This document shows, one piece after another, positions 49,100 to 58,653 of a DNA stretch of 64,000 nt. Location: assembly GCF_029537235.1 (NCBI RefSeq), contig NZ_CP120638.1, forward strand, positions 682,001-746,000, in the 5' to 3' direction. A model generated the notes under the pieces. The model saw only the letters and a list, made by a program, of their open reading frames with translations, searched no databases and was not told the DNA's origin. The position numbers and the translations under genes are program-made. Position 1 is the stretch's first letter, and each line of letters begins with the position of its first letter. The stretch is from Rhizobium sp. 32-5/1 (GTDB lineage Bacteria; Pseudomonadota; Alphaproteobacteria; Rhizobiales; Rhizobiaceae).

Positions 49100-49928
49100 T
49101 GGCCGCCATAGACGGTCTGCCGCCGCTGCGCGACGTTATCCAGCGCCACGGGCTCGATGCCCGCAAGGCGCTCGGCCAGAACTTCCTGCTCGATCTCAAC
49201 CTGACGCAGAAAATTGCCCGCACGGCCGGCAGTCTGGAAGGCATTACGGTCATCGAAGTCGGTCCCGGCCCCGGCGGGCTGACACGGGCGATCCTTGCGC
49301 TCGGTGCCAAGAAAGTCATTGCAATAGAGCGTGACGCGCGCTGTCTCCCGGCCCTTGCCGAAATCGCCGCCCACTATCCGGGTCGCCTGGAGGTGATCGA
49401 GGGCGATGCGTTGAAAACCCCGTTCGAGACGCTGGTCACCGATGGCTCGCCGGTGCGCATCATCGCCAACCTGCCCTATAATGTCGGCACGCAGCTTCTG
49501 GTGAACTGGCTGCTCCCGGAAACATGGCCCCCTTCTACCAGTCGCTGACGCTGATGTTCCAGCGCGAGGTCGGTCTCCGGATCGTTGCGCGTGCCGACGA
49601 CAACCACTACGGACGGCTTGGCGTGCTCTGTGGCTGGCGCACGCAGGCGCAGATGGCCTTCGACGTCTCGCCGCAGGCATTCACTCCGCCGCCCAAGGTC
49701 ACCTCGTCCGTGGTGCATCTGGTGCCCATCGAAAACCCGATCCCCTGCTCTGCGGCAAACTTGGAAAAGGTGACGATGGCCGCCTTCGGCCAGCGCCGCA
49801 AGATGCTGCGCCAGAGCGTCAAGTCGATCGGTGGCGAGGCTCTGCTCTCCCGCGCGGACATCGATCCGCAACGCCGGGCCGAGACCTTGTCCGTCGAGGA
49901 ATTCTGCCGGCTGGCAAACTGCCTATAG
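49099..49928 (+). CDS. rsmA: 16S rRNA (adenine1518/1519-N6)-dimethyltransferase (frame broken)
   Basis: About 276 residues after adding one C to the C5 run 49528-49532 ([21 protein letters not shown]). [33 protein letters not shown] and the NLPYNVGT motif mark RsmA/KsgA. It dimethylates two adjacent adenines near the 3' end of 16S rRNA in late subunit assembly. Its stop is 26 bp from the convergent gmk stop. Confidence 0.93.
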
Positions 49929-49954
49929 GCAGGAAAATTGGAAAATTCCGATCC

Positions 49955-50620
49955 TCAAAGCACCGGCTTTTCCGTGAGCAAGCCCGTGACGAAATCGAAC
50001 AGGCCGTAGCGCCGGTCGCGGCGGACGCGTTCGGCCTTGACGATGCACTGGACGGAATCGAAGGCGGCGTCGAGATCGTCGTTGATGAAGACGTAGTCAT
50101 ATTCGCGCCAGTGTTCGATTTCCGAGCGTGAATTGGCAAGCCGCGTTTCGATCACCGCCTCGCTATCCTCGGCGCGGCGATGCAGGCGCGATTGCAGTTC
50201 GCCCATGGTCGGCGGCAAAACGAAGATCGATACGACATCGGCCGACATCTTTTCCTGAAGCTGTCGCGCGCCCTGCCAGTCGATATCGAACAGCATGTCA
50301 CGCCCCTCGGACATGGCGATTTCGACCGGTTCGCGTGGAGTGCCGTAAAAATTGCCGTGAACTTCGGCCCATTCCAGAAGCGCGTCGGAATCGCGCATGC
50401 GCTCGAACTCGCGGACGCTGATGAAATGGTAGTGCCGGTCGGCGATCTCGCTCGGCCGTCTTGCGCGCGTCGTCACGCTGACCGACAGGCTGAGGTTCGA
50501 ATCAGCCTCCAGCAGATGCCGGGCAATCGTCGACTTGCCGGCCCCAGAGGGCGAGGAAATGACGAGCATCAGGCCGCGGCGAGCAATCGAAATCGGCTTC
50601 TTCGGAAGGGCGGAACTCAT
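49955..50620 (-). CDS. gmk: Guanylate kinase
   Basis: 221 residues. Phosphorylates GMP to GDP. P-loop [16 protein letters not shown] near residue 20, the GMP-binding region [38 protein letters not shown] and [10 protein letters not shown] are all intact. The start is 3 bp from the yicC stop, so it follows yicC in one transcript, as in many bacteria. Confidence 0.97.
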   Translation of the reverse strand: MSSALPKKPISIARRGLMLVISSPSGAGKSTIARHLLEADSNLSLSVSVTTRARRPSEIADRHYHFISVREFERMRDSDALLEWAEVHGNFYGTPREPVEIAMSEGRDMLFDIDWQGARQLQEKMSADVVSIFVLPPTMGELQSRLHRRAEDSEAVIETRLANSRSEIEHWREYDYVFINDDLDAAFDSVQCIVKAERVRRDRRYGLFDFVTGLLTEKPVL

Positions 50621-50623
50621 GGT

Positions 50624-51510
50624 TTACTCCAGATTCTGAACCTGTTCGCGGAACTGGTCGATCACGACTTTCAGCTCGATGCCGGCGGCGGTGACGGCAG
50701 CGGCGTTGGACTTCGCACAGATGGTATTTGATTCGCGGTTAAATTCCTGGGCAAGGAAATCGAGTTTTCGGCCGATCGGCCCACCTTTTTCAGGAGGTCG
50801 CGTGCAGCCGTCACATGCGCCTGCAGCCGGTCGATCTCTTCGCGCAGATCGGCTTTGGTGGCAATCAGCGCTACTTCGGCATGCAGCCGGTCGCGGTCGA
50901 GCGTCATGCCCGTGTCCATCAGCATCGCCACCTGCTGGGCGAGCTTGGCGGTGATCGCCTGTGGGCTGCGGCTCGGATCGGTCTCGATGAGGCGGGCCAG
51001 CGTTTCGATCCGGTCGATCTGGGCGAGAAGGATATGCTTGAGTGCATCGCCTTCCGTTTCACGCATCGCGACCATATCCGTCAGCGCCAGTCGGAAGCCT
51101 TGAAGAATATCGGCATCCCGCGCCGTGCGCGCTGCGTCATCGTCTTCGGCTTCGCGGAAATCCACGACACCGCGCATCTGCAGCAACGTGTCGAGCCTGA
51201 GCGGCGCGGGATCGATGAGATCCCCCAGCTGGGTCCGAAGCGCCAGCACGGCAGCAAGCGCGCCCTGGTTCACGACAGCTTCCACGCCCGTCTCCGCAGC
51301 CGACAATGTTAGCCCGACCTGCAGATTGCCGCGCGACAGGCATTCACCGGAGAGTTTGCGGAGTTCCATTTCAAGATGTTCACAGCCCTGCGGCAAGCGC
51401 AGCCGGACATCCAGCCCCTTGCCGTTGACGGAGCGCATTTCCCAGGCCCAGCGATAGCGCCCTGCGGTTCCTTCCCGGCGGGCAAATCCGGTCATGGATT
51501 GCAGCGGCAT
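50624..51510 (-). CDS. yicC: YicC family endoribonuclease-like protein (frame broken)
   Basis: About 295 residues once one base is restored at the T5 run 50786-50790, giving LLKKGGPIGRKLDFLAQEFNRESNT and ending VQNLE. MTGFARREG and SVNGKGLDVRLRLP at the N-terminus and the conserved C-terminal FLxQExNRExNT block define the family. E. coli YicC is reported to act in small-RNA turnover as an endoribonuclease. Neighbours mltG (upstream) and gmk (downstream) are the usual ones. Confidence 0.9.
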
Positions 51511-51617
51511 CGTCAGCTCCCTTTAAGCAAGCAAGGGCTCATGTTTACGGCCCCGCAACGGTTCCCTGCAAGATGTAACCGCGACAGGGCCGTGTCATCC
51601 ACAAGCTACCCTGTCGA

Positions 51618-52799
51618 TCAGGGTTGGGCGGGCGTCTCTTGCCCGGCCTCTGCCGCTTTGGCTGCTGCAGCCTTCTCGGCTTCGATCTTGCGCCAGCGAC
51701 GGACATTGGCGTTGTGCTCGTCAAGCGTCGCCGCAAAGACGTGACCGCCGGTACCATCCGCGACGAAGTAAAGATCCTCGGTGCGCGATGGATTGGCCAC
51801 GGCCTCAAGCGCCGCGCGTCCTGGATTGGCGATCGGCGTCGGCGGCAGTCCCTTGATGATGTAGGTGTTGTAAGGGGTTTCCTTTTCCAGATCCGACTTC
51901 AGGATGGGGCGATCCGCCGGCTTTCCGTCACCGCCGAAAATCCCGTAGATGATCGTCGGATCGGACTGCAGACGCATGTTCTTTTCCAGCCGGTTGATGA
52001 ACACCGATGCAACGCGCGAACGCTCGTCGGCGATACCGGTTTCCTTCTCGACGATGGAGGCCAGCGTCACGAATTCATCGCGGCTGGTGATCGGCAGGTC
52101 CGGATTGCGCCTTTCCCAGATCTGGTCGACCAGCGCCTTCTGCGCCGCCGCCATCTGCGCGACGATCTCGCTGCGCTTGGTTCCGCGCGAGAACTTATAA
52201 GTGTCGGGTCGCAGCGTTCCCTCCGCCGGCACCTCTGCGGGCAGGTCACCTTCCAGCACAGGATCGGCCGAAAGCCGGCTGAACATCTGCTTGACGGTCA
52301 GGCCTTCAGGAAGCGAGACGGAATAGAGGATCGACTTGCCGGACTTCAGCAGCAGCATGATCTCCTGCATGGTGGCGCCAGCCTTGATCTCGTATTCGCC
52401 GGCCTTCAGCGTGTCGTCGTCGAGATAGGCTTCCGACATGAAACGGAAGACGCGGCCATCGGAGACGATGTTGTTGCGCTCGAGACTGCCGGCGATCTCG
52501 ACGATGCTGGCGCCGTTGCGCACAATGAAATTGGTGTTGGCCGGAAGTGGCCCTTTGGCCTCATAGGCGGTCATCGCATAGTAGACCGTTCCGGCAGCGG
52601 CGATCGTCACCAGAACGATCAGTGTCATGATGAAGTTGAGAAAGATGACCATCTGGCTGCGCGCCTTGCGGGAGCGCTTCGGCGGCAATGGCACCTTTTC
52701 AGGGCGCAATGCTTCGCTGGCCGACTTCGGGATGATCGGACCCTTGCTCCCGGCCTCGTTGCGGCCGAACTGCATCGGGCTGTTTTCGTTTCCGTCGCT
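51618..52799 (-). CDS. mltG: Endolytic transglycosylase MltG
   Basis: About 393 residues. A cytoplasmic proline/lysine-rich N-terminus is followed by one membrane helix (MVIFLNFIMTLIVLVTIAAAGTVYY, about residues 53-77) and the YceG catalytic domain. The catalytic glutamate lies in LASIVEKETGIADERSRVASVFINRL. MltG releases nascent glycan strands during elongation. GTG 52799 is preferred because AGGA lies 6 bases upstream; the ATG at 52835 has no site. The fabF-mltG-yicC order is typical. Confidence 0.93.
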   Translation of the reverse strand, partial: SDGNENSPMQFGRNEAGSKGPIIPKSASEALRPEKVPLPPKRSRKARSQMVIFLNFIMTLIVLVTIAAAGTVYYAMTAYEAKGPLPANTNFIVRNGASIVEIAGSLERNNIVSDGRVFRFMSEAYLDDDTLKAGEYEIKAGATMQEIMLLLKSGKSILYSVSLPEGLTVKQMFSRLSADPVLEGDLPAEVPAEGTLRPDTYKFSRGTKRSEIVAQMAAAQKALVDQIWERRNPDLPITSRDEFVTLASIVEKETGIADERSRVASVFINRLEKNMRLQSDPTIIYGIFGGDGKPADRPILKSDLEKETPYNTYIIKGLPPTPIANPGRAALEAVANPSRTEDLYFVADGTGGHVFAATLDEHNANVRRWRKIEAEKAAAAKAAEAGQETPAQP

Positions 52800-53005
52800 C
52801 ACGGGTGTCCTGCTTCCGGAGTTCGCATCATGCACATCTCGAACCCTGACGCGGACTCCGGAAGAGAATCAGGGAAGAAAACAATTCAGAATGAAGCGCA
52901 GGACCTATCAGGTCGCGCTTGCGCCAACATGGTTCGGCCGCTGCCAAAGTCAATCCGCCCGAAGGCCGTTCTTCACCAGAGCAATGCGGCGAAAAACGGG
53001 ATGCC

Positions 53006-53031
53006 AGTCGATCTATATAGTCGATCTATAT
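53006..53031. repeat. 13-bp perfect tandem duplication upstream of mltG
   Basis: AGTCGATCTATAT is repeated twice without spacer, in the 291-bp gap between fabF and mltG. It lies on the promoter side of mltG and, read on the minus strand, supplies two copies of ATATAGATC. It may duplicate a -10-like element; the evidence is position only. Confidence 0.5.
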
Positions 53032-53090
53032 CATCCCCGCCGCGATTGAGGAAAGGCTGGAGACTGCGCGATCGGATGGTTGCGGTACAA

Positions 53091-54352
53091 TCAGTCCACG
53101 TAGCGGCGCAGAACGAGGGATGCGTTCGTGCCGCCGAAACCGAAGGAATTCGACAGGGCCACATCGATCTTGCGCTTGCGCGCCGTATGCGGCACCAGAT
53201 CGATCTTGGTTTCGACCGAGGGATTATCGAGATTGAGCGTCGGCGGCGCGACATTGTCGCGGATCGCCAGCAGGCAAAAGATCGCCTCGACGGCACCGGC
53301 TGCACCGAGCAGATGGCCGATCGCCGACTTGGTCGATGACATCGAGACGTTTTCGGCATGATCGCCCAGCACACGCTCGACAGCGCCCAGTTCGATCGTA
53401 TCCGCCATAGTGGATGTGCCGTGGGCGTTGATGTAGTCGATGGCGGACGGCTCGAGACCGGCACGCTTCAGCGCCATCTTCATGCAGCGATAGGCGCCGT
53501 CGCCATCTTCGGACGGAGCAGTGATGTGATAGGCGTCGCCCGACATGCCGTAGCCGACGACTTCAGCGTAAATCTTGGCGCCGCGCGCCAGCGCATGATC
53601 CAGTTCTTCCAGAACGACGATGCCGGCGCCCTCGCCCATGACGAAGCCGTCCCGGTCCTTGTCATAGGGGCGCGAAGCCTTGTGCGGATCGTCATTGTGC
53701 TGGGTCGACAAAGCCTTGCAGGCAGCAAAGCCGGCAAGCGCGATGCGCGAGATTGGCGATTCCGTGCCGCCGGCAACCATGACATCGGCATCGCCGAGGC
53801 CAATAAGCCGGGCCGCGTCGCCGATCGCGTGTGCGCCGGTCGAACAGGCCGTGACGACGGAATGGTTCGGACCGCGCAGCTTGTGGCGGATCGACACCTG
53901 CCCCGAGGCAAGATTGATCAGGCGACCGGGAATGAAAAACGGCGACAAACGGCGGGGGCCGCGATCACGCAGGGTAATGCCGCCCTCGACGATGCCCTCT
54001 AAGCCGCCGATGCCGGAGCCGATCATCACGCCGGTCGCGATCTGGTCGTCGTCGGTCTTCGGATGCCAGTCAGCATCCTTCAGCGCCATTTCGGAAGCGG
54101 CCATCGCATAGATGATGAAATCATCGACCTTGCGCTGCTCTTTCGGCTCCATCCAGTCGTCGGGATTAAACGTGCCGTCTGTGCCGTCGCCGAAAGGCAG
54201 ACGGCAGGCAATTTTGCGGCAAGATCGTCAACCTGGAATTCGGTGACCTGGCGGGCGGCATTGTGCCCGGCAAGAAGGCGGGACCAGCTGATCTCGGTTC
54301 CACACCCCAACGGCGATACCATGCCGGTACCGGTGATAACGACACGTCTCAT
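53091..54352 (-). CDS. fabF: Beta-ketoacyl-ACP synthase II (frame broken)
   Basis: About 420 residues after adding one base to the T4 run 54212-54215, which gives DLAAKIACRLPFGDGTDGTFNPDDWMEPKEQRK. Catalytic Cys in VVTACSTGAHAIG and the two histidines in NAHGTSTM and KSAIGHLLGA are present. Condenses malonyl-ACP with acyl-ACP. It follows acpP, which supplies its carrier, as in most bacteria. Confidence 0.94.
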
Positions 54353-54560
54353 AAACCGTGATCCACCCTGCCTGTTTTACCCCAGAGCCGGACCATGCAC
54401 ATAAGACCGGATCCGTGTATCCATCTCTGAATATTCGATTGCATGACCGGTTCCGGAAGCGCTTGTTTCGCCTTCCCGGCGCATGCACGGGCTTCGAACG
54501 GAAGCCCTGCCCATAACGGGCGAATGGCGGGCCGCAAAGCGCCCCGCCTAAAGCCTTAAA

Positions 54561-54799
54561 TCAGGCCTGTGCCTTTTCGATGAACTTGACAGCGTCACCG
54601 ACGGTCAGGATCGAGATCTGCAGCGTCATCGGGGATTTCAACGCCGAATTCTTCTTCGAACGCCATGACCAGTTCGACGGTGTCGAGCGAGATCCGCGCC
54701 GAGGTCGTCGATGAAGCTCGCGCCTTCGGTTACCTTTTCGGCGTCGACGCCAAGATGATCAATAACAATTTTCTTTACGCGTTCTGCTACGTCGCTCAT
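54561..54799 (-). CDS. acpP: Acyl carrier protein (frame broken by two extra bases)
   Basis: The sequence starts [36 protein letters not shown] and should continue [42 protein letters not shown], 78 residues. Two one-base insertions break it, at 54689-54694 and 54613-54618. Both read GAGATC on the plus strand where GARTC is expected, at codons for Asp-Ser. The first lies exactly at the phosphopantetheine-attachment serine (DSLDTVEL). GAGGAA precedes the ATG. ACP is essential, so the breaks are almost certainly artefacts. Confidence 0.93.
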
Positions 54800-55114
54800 G
54801 TCGGATTCCTCGACCTTTGTTTTTTCGACGATGCCGTTCTGACACCGGTCACTCAACTAACGCCTGATAGACCAAGTGGGTCCACCGGGCAATCCATTCA
54901 ACCGGAAGTGCGGCCAAACACGGGCGGCGAAAGCCGTCGTATACCTCACATCTTCCGATCGACTGCGCACAGTCATGGCCCGATTAACACGGTTTATGTC
55001 TGCCGCAAAGTCCGAAAATCGCTGACATTGGCTTGGTCAACATGCAATTCCCGGTATTTGACCGTAGCGCTTCGGATCTTCCCGTCAAGGGAAGATTCCG
55101 GGCGTTTCGGCCGC
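54800..55114. other. 315-bp intergenic region between acpP and fabG
   Basis: It carries the promoter and leader of acpP (minus strand) and a hairpin after fabG, listed separately. TTGACC occurs on the minus strand around 55041, but no well-spaced -10 element is evident. No other gene is seen. Confidence 0.4.
55073..55100 (-). terminator. Hairpin after fabG
   Basis: CGGATCTTCCC pairs with GGGAAGATTCCG (one bulged base) around the loop GTCAA. On the minus strand it begins 14 bp after the fabG stop. There is no clear T-run, so it could be a terminator that needs Rho or an RNA-processing hairpin. It would help to set acpP expression apart from fabDG. Confidence 0.5.
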
Positions 55115-55852
55115 TCAGATCATCGCCATGCCGCCATTGACGTGGATCGTCTGGCCAGTCACGTACGCCGCCTCGCTGGACGAGAGATAGGCGACGGCCG
55201 ATGCCACTTCCGCACCGGTCCCCATCCGCTTCATCGGGATGGCACCCATGATGCCTTCCTTCTGCTTATCGTTCAGCTTGCCGGTCATCGCGCTTTCGAT
55301 GAAGCCCGGAGCGACGCAGTTGACGGTGACGTTGCGGGTCGCGATTTCCTGGGCGAGCGACTTGGAAAAGCCGATCATGCCGGCCTTCGAGGCGCAGTAA
55401 TTTGCCTGCCCCGGATTGCCGGTCACGCCAACGATCGAGGTGATATTGATGATGCGGCCGTAACGGCGACGCATCATGGGATGGGTGAGTTCGCGTGTGA
55501 GCCGGAAGACGGAGGTCAGGTTGACCTCGATCACCTTGTCCCAGTCCTCGTCGCTCATGCGCACGAACAGACCGTCCTTGGTGATGCCGGCATTGTTGAC
55601 GAGGATATCGACGCCACCCAGATCGGCCTCGGCCTTTTCGCCGAGCCCCTTGACGGCAGCGCGGTCGGATAGATCGGCCGGGAACAGGTGCACACGCTCA
55701 CCAAGCGAATTGGCCAGTTCCTCCAGCTTTTCGACACGGGTGCCGTGCAGGCCGACGATGGCGCCCTGCGCGTGCAAGATGCGGGCGATTTCTTCACCGA
55801 TGCCGCCGGATGCGCCGGTGACGAGGGCCTTGCGGCCGGACAGATCGAACAT
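55115..55852 (-). CDS. fabG: 3-oxoacyl-ACP reductase
   Basis: 245 residues, an SDR enzyme that reduces 3-ketoacyl-ACP with NADPH. LVTGASGGIGEEIA is the nucleotide-binding loop, and the catalytic tetrad is in NITSIVGVTGNPGQANYCASKAG. VTGQTIHVNGGMAM closes the protein. Intact. It lies between fabD and acpP. Confidence 0.96.
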   Translation of the reverse strand: MFDLSGRKALVTGASGGIGEEIARILHAQGAIVGLHGTRVEKLEELANSLGERVHLFPADLSDRAAVKGLGEKAEADLGGVDILVNNAGITKDGLFVRMSDEDWDKVIEVNLTSVFRLTRELTHPMMRRRYGRIINITSIVGVTGNPGQANYCASKAGMIGFSKSLAQEIATRNVTVNCVAPGFIESAMTGKLNDKQKEGIMGAIPMKRMGTGAEVASAVAYLSSSEAAYVTGQTIHVNGGMAMI

Positions 55853-55872
55853 GGTTGTGTCCTCTTTTTGAA

Positions 55873-55976
55873 GCGAATAGCGAATAGGGAGTAGCGAATA
55901 GGAAGTTTTATAGCGATCCGCGGCAGGCCTTACGGCGCCAACCTGTTCTATTCGCTATTGCCTACTCCTTATTCGC
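55873..55976. repeat. Inverted arrays of 7-bp units between fabD and fabG
   Basis: Left array (55873-55900): four 7-mers GCGAATA, GCGAATA, GGGAGTA, GCGAATA. Right array (55949-55976), read on the other strand: GCGAATA, AGGAGTA, GGCAATA, GCGAATA. The 48-bp spacer is GC-rich. Outer and inner units pair perfectly and the middle ones partly, so transcripts would fold into a hairpin of about 28 bp. It sits in the 133-bp fabD-fabG gap. Confidence 0.8.
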
Positions 55977-55985
55977 CCGTTTTCG

Positions 55986-56930
55986 TCAGCCGATAAGCGC
56001 GGCAAGCGCACTGTCGATATCGGCAGGTGTATTGACGGCGATACCGGTGACGGTCTTGTCGATCCGCCGGGCAAGGCCGGTCAGCACCTTTCCGGCGCCG
56101 ATCTCATACAGTGTCGTAACATTGTTGGCGGCAAACCATTCGACCGTCTCGCGCCAGCGCACCTGGCCGGTAACCTGCTCGACCAGCAGGCCGGCGATCT
56201 CGCCGGCATCGCTGACCGGAGCGGCGCGTACATTGGCGATGACAGGCACCACCGGAGCATTCATCGAAACGGCGGCAAGCGCCGCGCGCATCGCGTCCGC
56301 CGCCGGCGCCATCAGCGTCGAATGGAAGGGCGCGGAGACTGGCAGGAGAATGGCGCGCTTGGCGCCCTTTTCCGTTGCCAGTGCCGCAGCTTTCTCCACA
56401 GCATCCTTCTCGCCGGAAATGACAATCTGGCCGCCGCCATTGTCATTGGCGATCTGGCAGGCGCCGAGCGTTTTTGCCTCAGCGCAAACGGCCTCGACAT
56501 CGGCATGCTCCAGCCCGATAATTGCAGCCATGGCGCCAAGGCCTGCCGGAACCGCCGCCTGCATGGCATTGCCGCGAATGCGCAGCAGCCGTGCCGTATC
56601 GGCCAGCGAAAACGTTCCGGCGGCACAGAGCGCCGAATATTCGCCGAGCGAATGGCCAGCAACGAAGGAGACCTGTTTCTTCAGGTCCAGTCCGCGCGCT
56701 TCCAGCACGCGCATGACGGCGATCGACACCGCCATCAAGGCCGGCTGGGCGTTTGCGGTCAGCGTCAGCGTCTCTTCGGGCCCGTTCCAGATGATGTCGG
56801 AGAGTTTTTCGCCCAGCGCCTCGTCGACCTCTGCAAACACGGCAGCCGCTTCCGGGAAGCTGTCCGCAAGCGCCTTGCCCATGCCGACGGCCTGGCTGCC
56901 CTGACCTGGAAAAGTGAAAGCGATGGCCAT
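55986..56930 (-). CDS. fabD: Malonyl-CoA:ACP transacylase
   Basis: 314 residues. Loads malonate from CoA to ACP. The start AFTFPGQGSQAVGMGK, the active-site serine in GHSLGEYSAL and the histidine in SAPFHSTLM are in place. Intact. First gene of the fabD-fabG-acpP-fabF string on the minus strand, divergent from the aldo/keto reductase gene. Confidence 0.96.
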   Translation of the reverse strand: MAIAFTFPGQGSQAVGMGKALADSFPEAAAVFAEVDEALGEKLSDIIWNGPEETLTLTANAQPALMAVSIAVMRVLEARGLDLKKQVSFVAGHSLGEYSALCAAGTFSLADTARLLRIRGNAMQAAVPAGLGAMAAIIGLEHADVEAVCAEAKTLGACQIANDNGGGQIVISGEKDAVEKAAALATEKGAKRAILLPVSAPFHSTLMAPAADAMRAALAAVSMNAPVVPVIANVRAAPVSDAGEIAGLLVEQVTGQVRWRETVEWFAANNVTTLYEIGAGKVLTGLARRIDKTVTGIAVNTPADIDSALAALIG

Positions 56931-57168
56931 GAAGTGTCTCCCGTCACGCGCGATGGTCGCCGCGCCGTTTTGCCTTGCACGGCGGCCCGAAGGATCGGAA
57001 CAGACGCCGCTGCATTCTCCTCTCCATTCACATTCCTGGCCGCAGAGTCAAGCTTTGGTCGCGGCGCAGACGCCGTCGTCGGATTTGTGCAGGGCGGTGG
57101 ATTATCTCTTGCGCCGCAGCAAACAGGCTCTACATTTCCGCCAAAATCCTATCGAGGCACAACATCCC

Positions 57169-58212
57169 ATGCAATACAAGACACTCGGCCGCACCGGCAT
57201 CAAGGTTTCGGAAATCTGCCTTGGCACAATGACCTGGGGCACGCAGAACAGCGAAGCCGAAGCCCATGAGCAAATGGACTACGCGCTCGATCAGGGCGTC
57301 AACTTCATAGACACTGCCGAACTCTATCCCGTCACGCCGGCGGGGCCGGAAACCTTTGGCCTGACGGAAGCCTACATCGGCACCTGGCTGCAGGCGCGGA
57401 GCAACCGCGACAAGGTCGTGCTTGCCACCAAAGTCGCCGGTCCCGGCCGCCCTTATATCCGTAGCGGCAGCCCGGCGAGCCCGAAAACCATGCGCGAGGC
57501 ACTGGAAGCCAGCCTTAAGCGACTGCAGACCGATTACATAGATCTCTACCAGATGCACTGGCCAAGCCGCGGTCATTACGGCTTTCGCAACGCCTGGACC
57601 TACGATCCATCAGGGCAGGACAGACAGTCCGTGCCGGAGGAACTCCTGGCGATCCTCGAAACGCTGAGCGAATTCGTCAGAGAAGGCAAGGTTCGCGCCG
57701 TCGGCCTGTCCAACGATACCGCCTGGGGCGTCATGACCATGCTGTCACTGGCCGAAAAACACGGCCTCCCGCGCCTTGCCTCGATCCAGAATGAATACAA
57801 TTTCCTCTACCGCCCGTTCGATCTCGACCTGTCCGAAATTGCCCACCACGAGCATGTCGGGCTTCTGGCCTATTCACCGCTCGCTGCCGGTCTCTTGTCG
57901 GGAAAATATCTTGGCGGTGCTCGCCCTGAAGGTTCGCGCCTCACCATCAATGGCGACCTTGGCGGTCGCTACACCGAATATCAGGAAGCTGCGGTCGCGG
58001 GCTACGCAGCTCTAGCCCGCGAGCACGAACTCGACCTCGCCCAGATGCAACTCGCCTTCAGCCTGACCCGCCCTTTCATGACCTCGGTGATCATCGGTGC
58101 GACCAGCATGGATCAGCTGAAGACGAATATCGGGGCCAAGGATGTCAGTCTCTCGGCAGAGGTGATGGACGGCATAGGCAAGTTGCACAAAAAATATCCG
58201 GCGCCGATCTGA
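57169..58212 (+). CDS. Aldo/keto reductase (Tas-like)
   Basis: 347 residues, an NADPH-dependent (alpha/beta)8 barrel reductase. YKTLGRTGIKVSEICLGTMTWG, the catalytic region FIDTAELYP (D and Y), VLATKVAG (K) and DLYQMHWPSRG (H) match the Tas/YajO branch of the family. The C-terminal FMTSVIIGATSMDQLKTNI is the cofactor-binding stretch. Substrate unknown. The ATG at 57169 fits the family; the open frame extends far upstream without support. Confidence 0.9.
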   Translation: MQYKTLGRTGIKVSEICLGTMTWGTQNSEAEAHEQMDYALDQGVNFIDTAELYPVTPAGPETFGLTEAYIGTWLQARSNRDKVVLATKVAGPGRPYIRSGSPASPKTMREALEASLKRLQTDYIDLYQMHWPSRGHYGFRNAWTYDPSGQDRQSVPEELLAILETLSEFVREGKVRAVGLSNDTAWGVMTMLSLAEKHGLPRLASIQNEYNFLYRPFDLDLSEIAHHEHVGLLAYSPLAAGLLSGKYLGGARPEGSRLTINGDLGGRYTEYQEAAVAGYAALAREHELDLAQMQLAFSLTRPFMTSVIIGATSMDQLKTNIGAKDVSLSAEVMDGIGKLHKKYPAPI

Positions 58213-58284
58213 GAGCCATAGCGGCGCATGGGAAACCAGTGCGGGCCGTGGACTATGCCTCCGCGCCCGCAATCAATGACACAC

Positions 58285-58653
58285 CTACTCGGAAACGTCG
58301 CTGCTGGCCTCGCTTGGCACAACCCGCGGCTTTCTCGTGCGTTTGGGTTTCACGACAACCGCGACAGGAGGGGCGACCATTTCCTCCTCAACCCCTTCAA
58401 CGGCATCGACCGCCGTTTCATCATGAACACCGGGTTCCAGCCGGTGCTTGATGGCCAAAGCATAGATCGTCTGCAGAACATTGACGTCCTTGGCTTCGGA
58501 ATCGCCGAGCGCTAGCAGGGATGCTCGCACGATGTTGCGGCTGGTGACCTTAGGCACGCGGCGTTTGACGAAATCGAACAAGGCCTTGTCGCTCAGTCCC
58601 TCGTAAGCGCCGTCGAAAAGGGCCGCATAGACCCGCTTTTTCTTGTCACCCAT
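58285..58653 (-). CDS. Small conserved-type hypothetical protein
   Basis: 122 residues. Helical, charged N-terminal 75 residues (DKKKRVYAALFDGAYEGLSDKALFDFVKRRVPKVTSRNIVRASLLALGD) and a low-complexity proline/valine/lysine/arginine-rich C-terminus (VAPPVAVVVKPKRTRKPRVVP). No signal or membrane segment. The basic tail suggests nucleic-acid or protein contact, as inference only. I do not recognise the family. It lies alone, convergent to the aldo/keto reductase. Confidence 0.6.
   Translation of the reverse strand: MGDKKKRVYAALFDGAYEGLSDKALFDFVKRRVPKVTSRNIVRASLLALGDSEAKDVNVLQTIYALAIKHRLEPGVHDETAVDAVEGVEEEMVAPPVAVVVKPKRTRKPRVVPSEASSDVSE

Noticed and set aside
51624..53339. A 571-codon open frame antisense to mltG and beyond
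   Set aside because: Shadow of mltG; no ribosome site and no recognisable protein blocks.
54228..54860. Reading the fabF and acpP breaks as true gene decay
   Set aside because: Both are expected to be essential, and each break is repaired by a single base that restores a textbook protein.
55873..55976. Possible CRISPR or CRISPR remnant between fabD and fabG
   Set aside because: Units are only 7 bp with no spacers, and the two arrays are inverted copies; no cas genes nearby.
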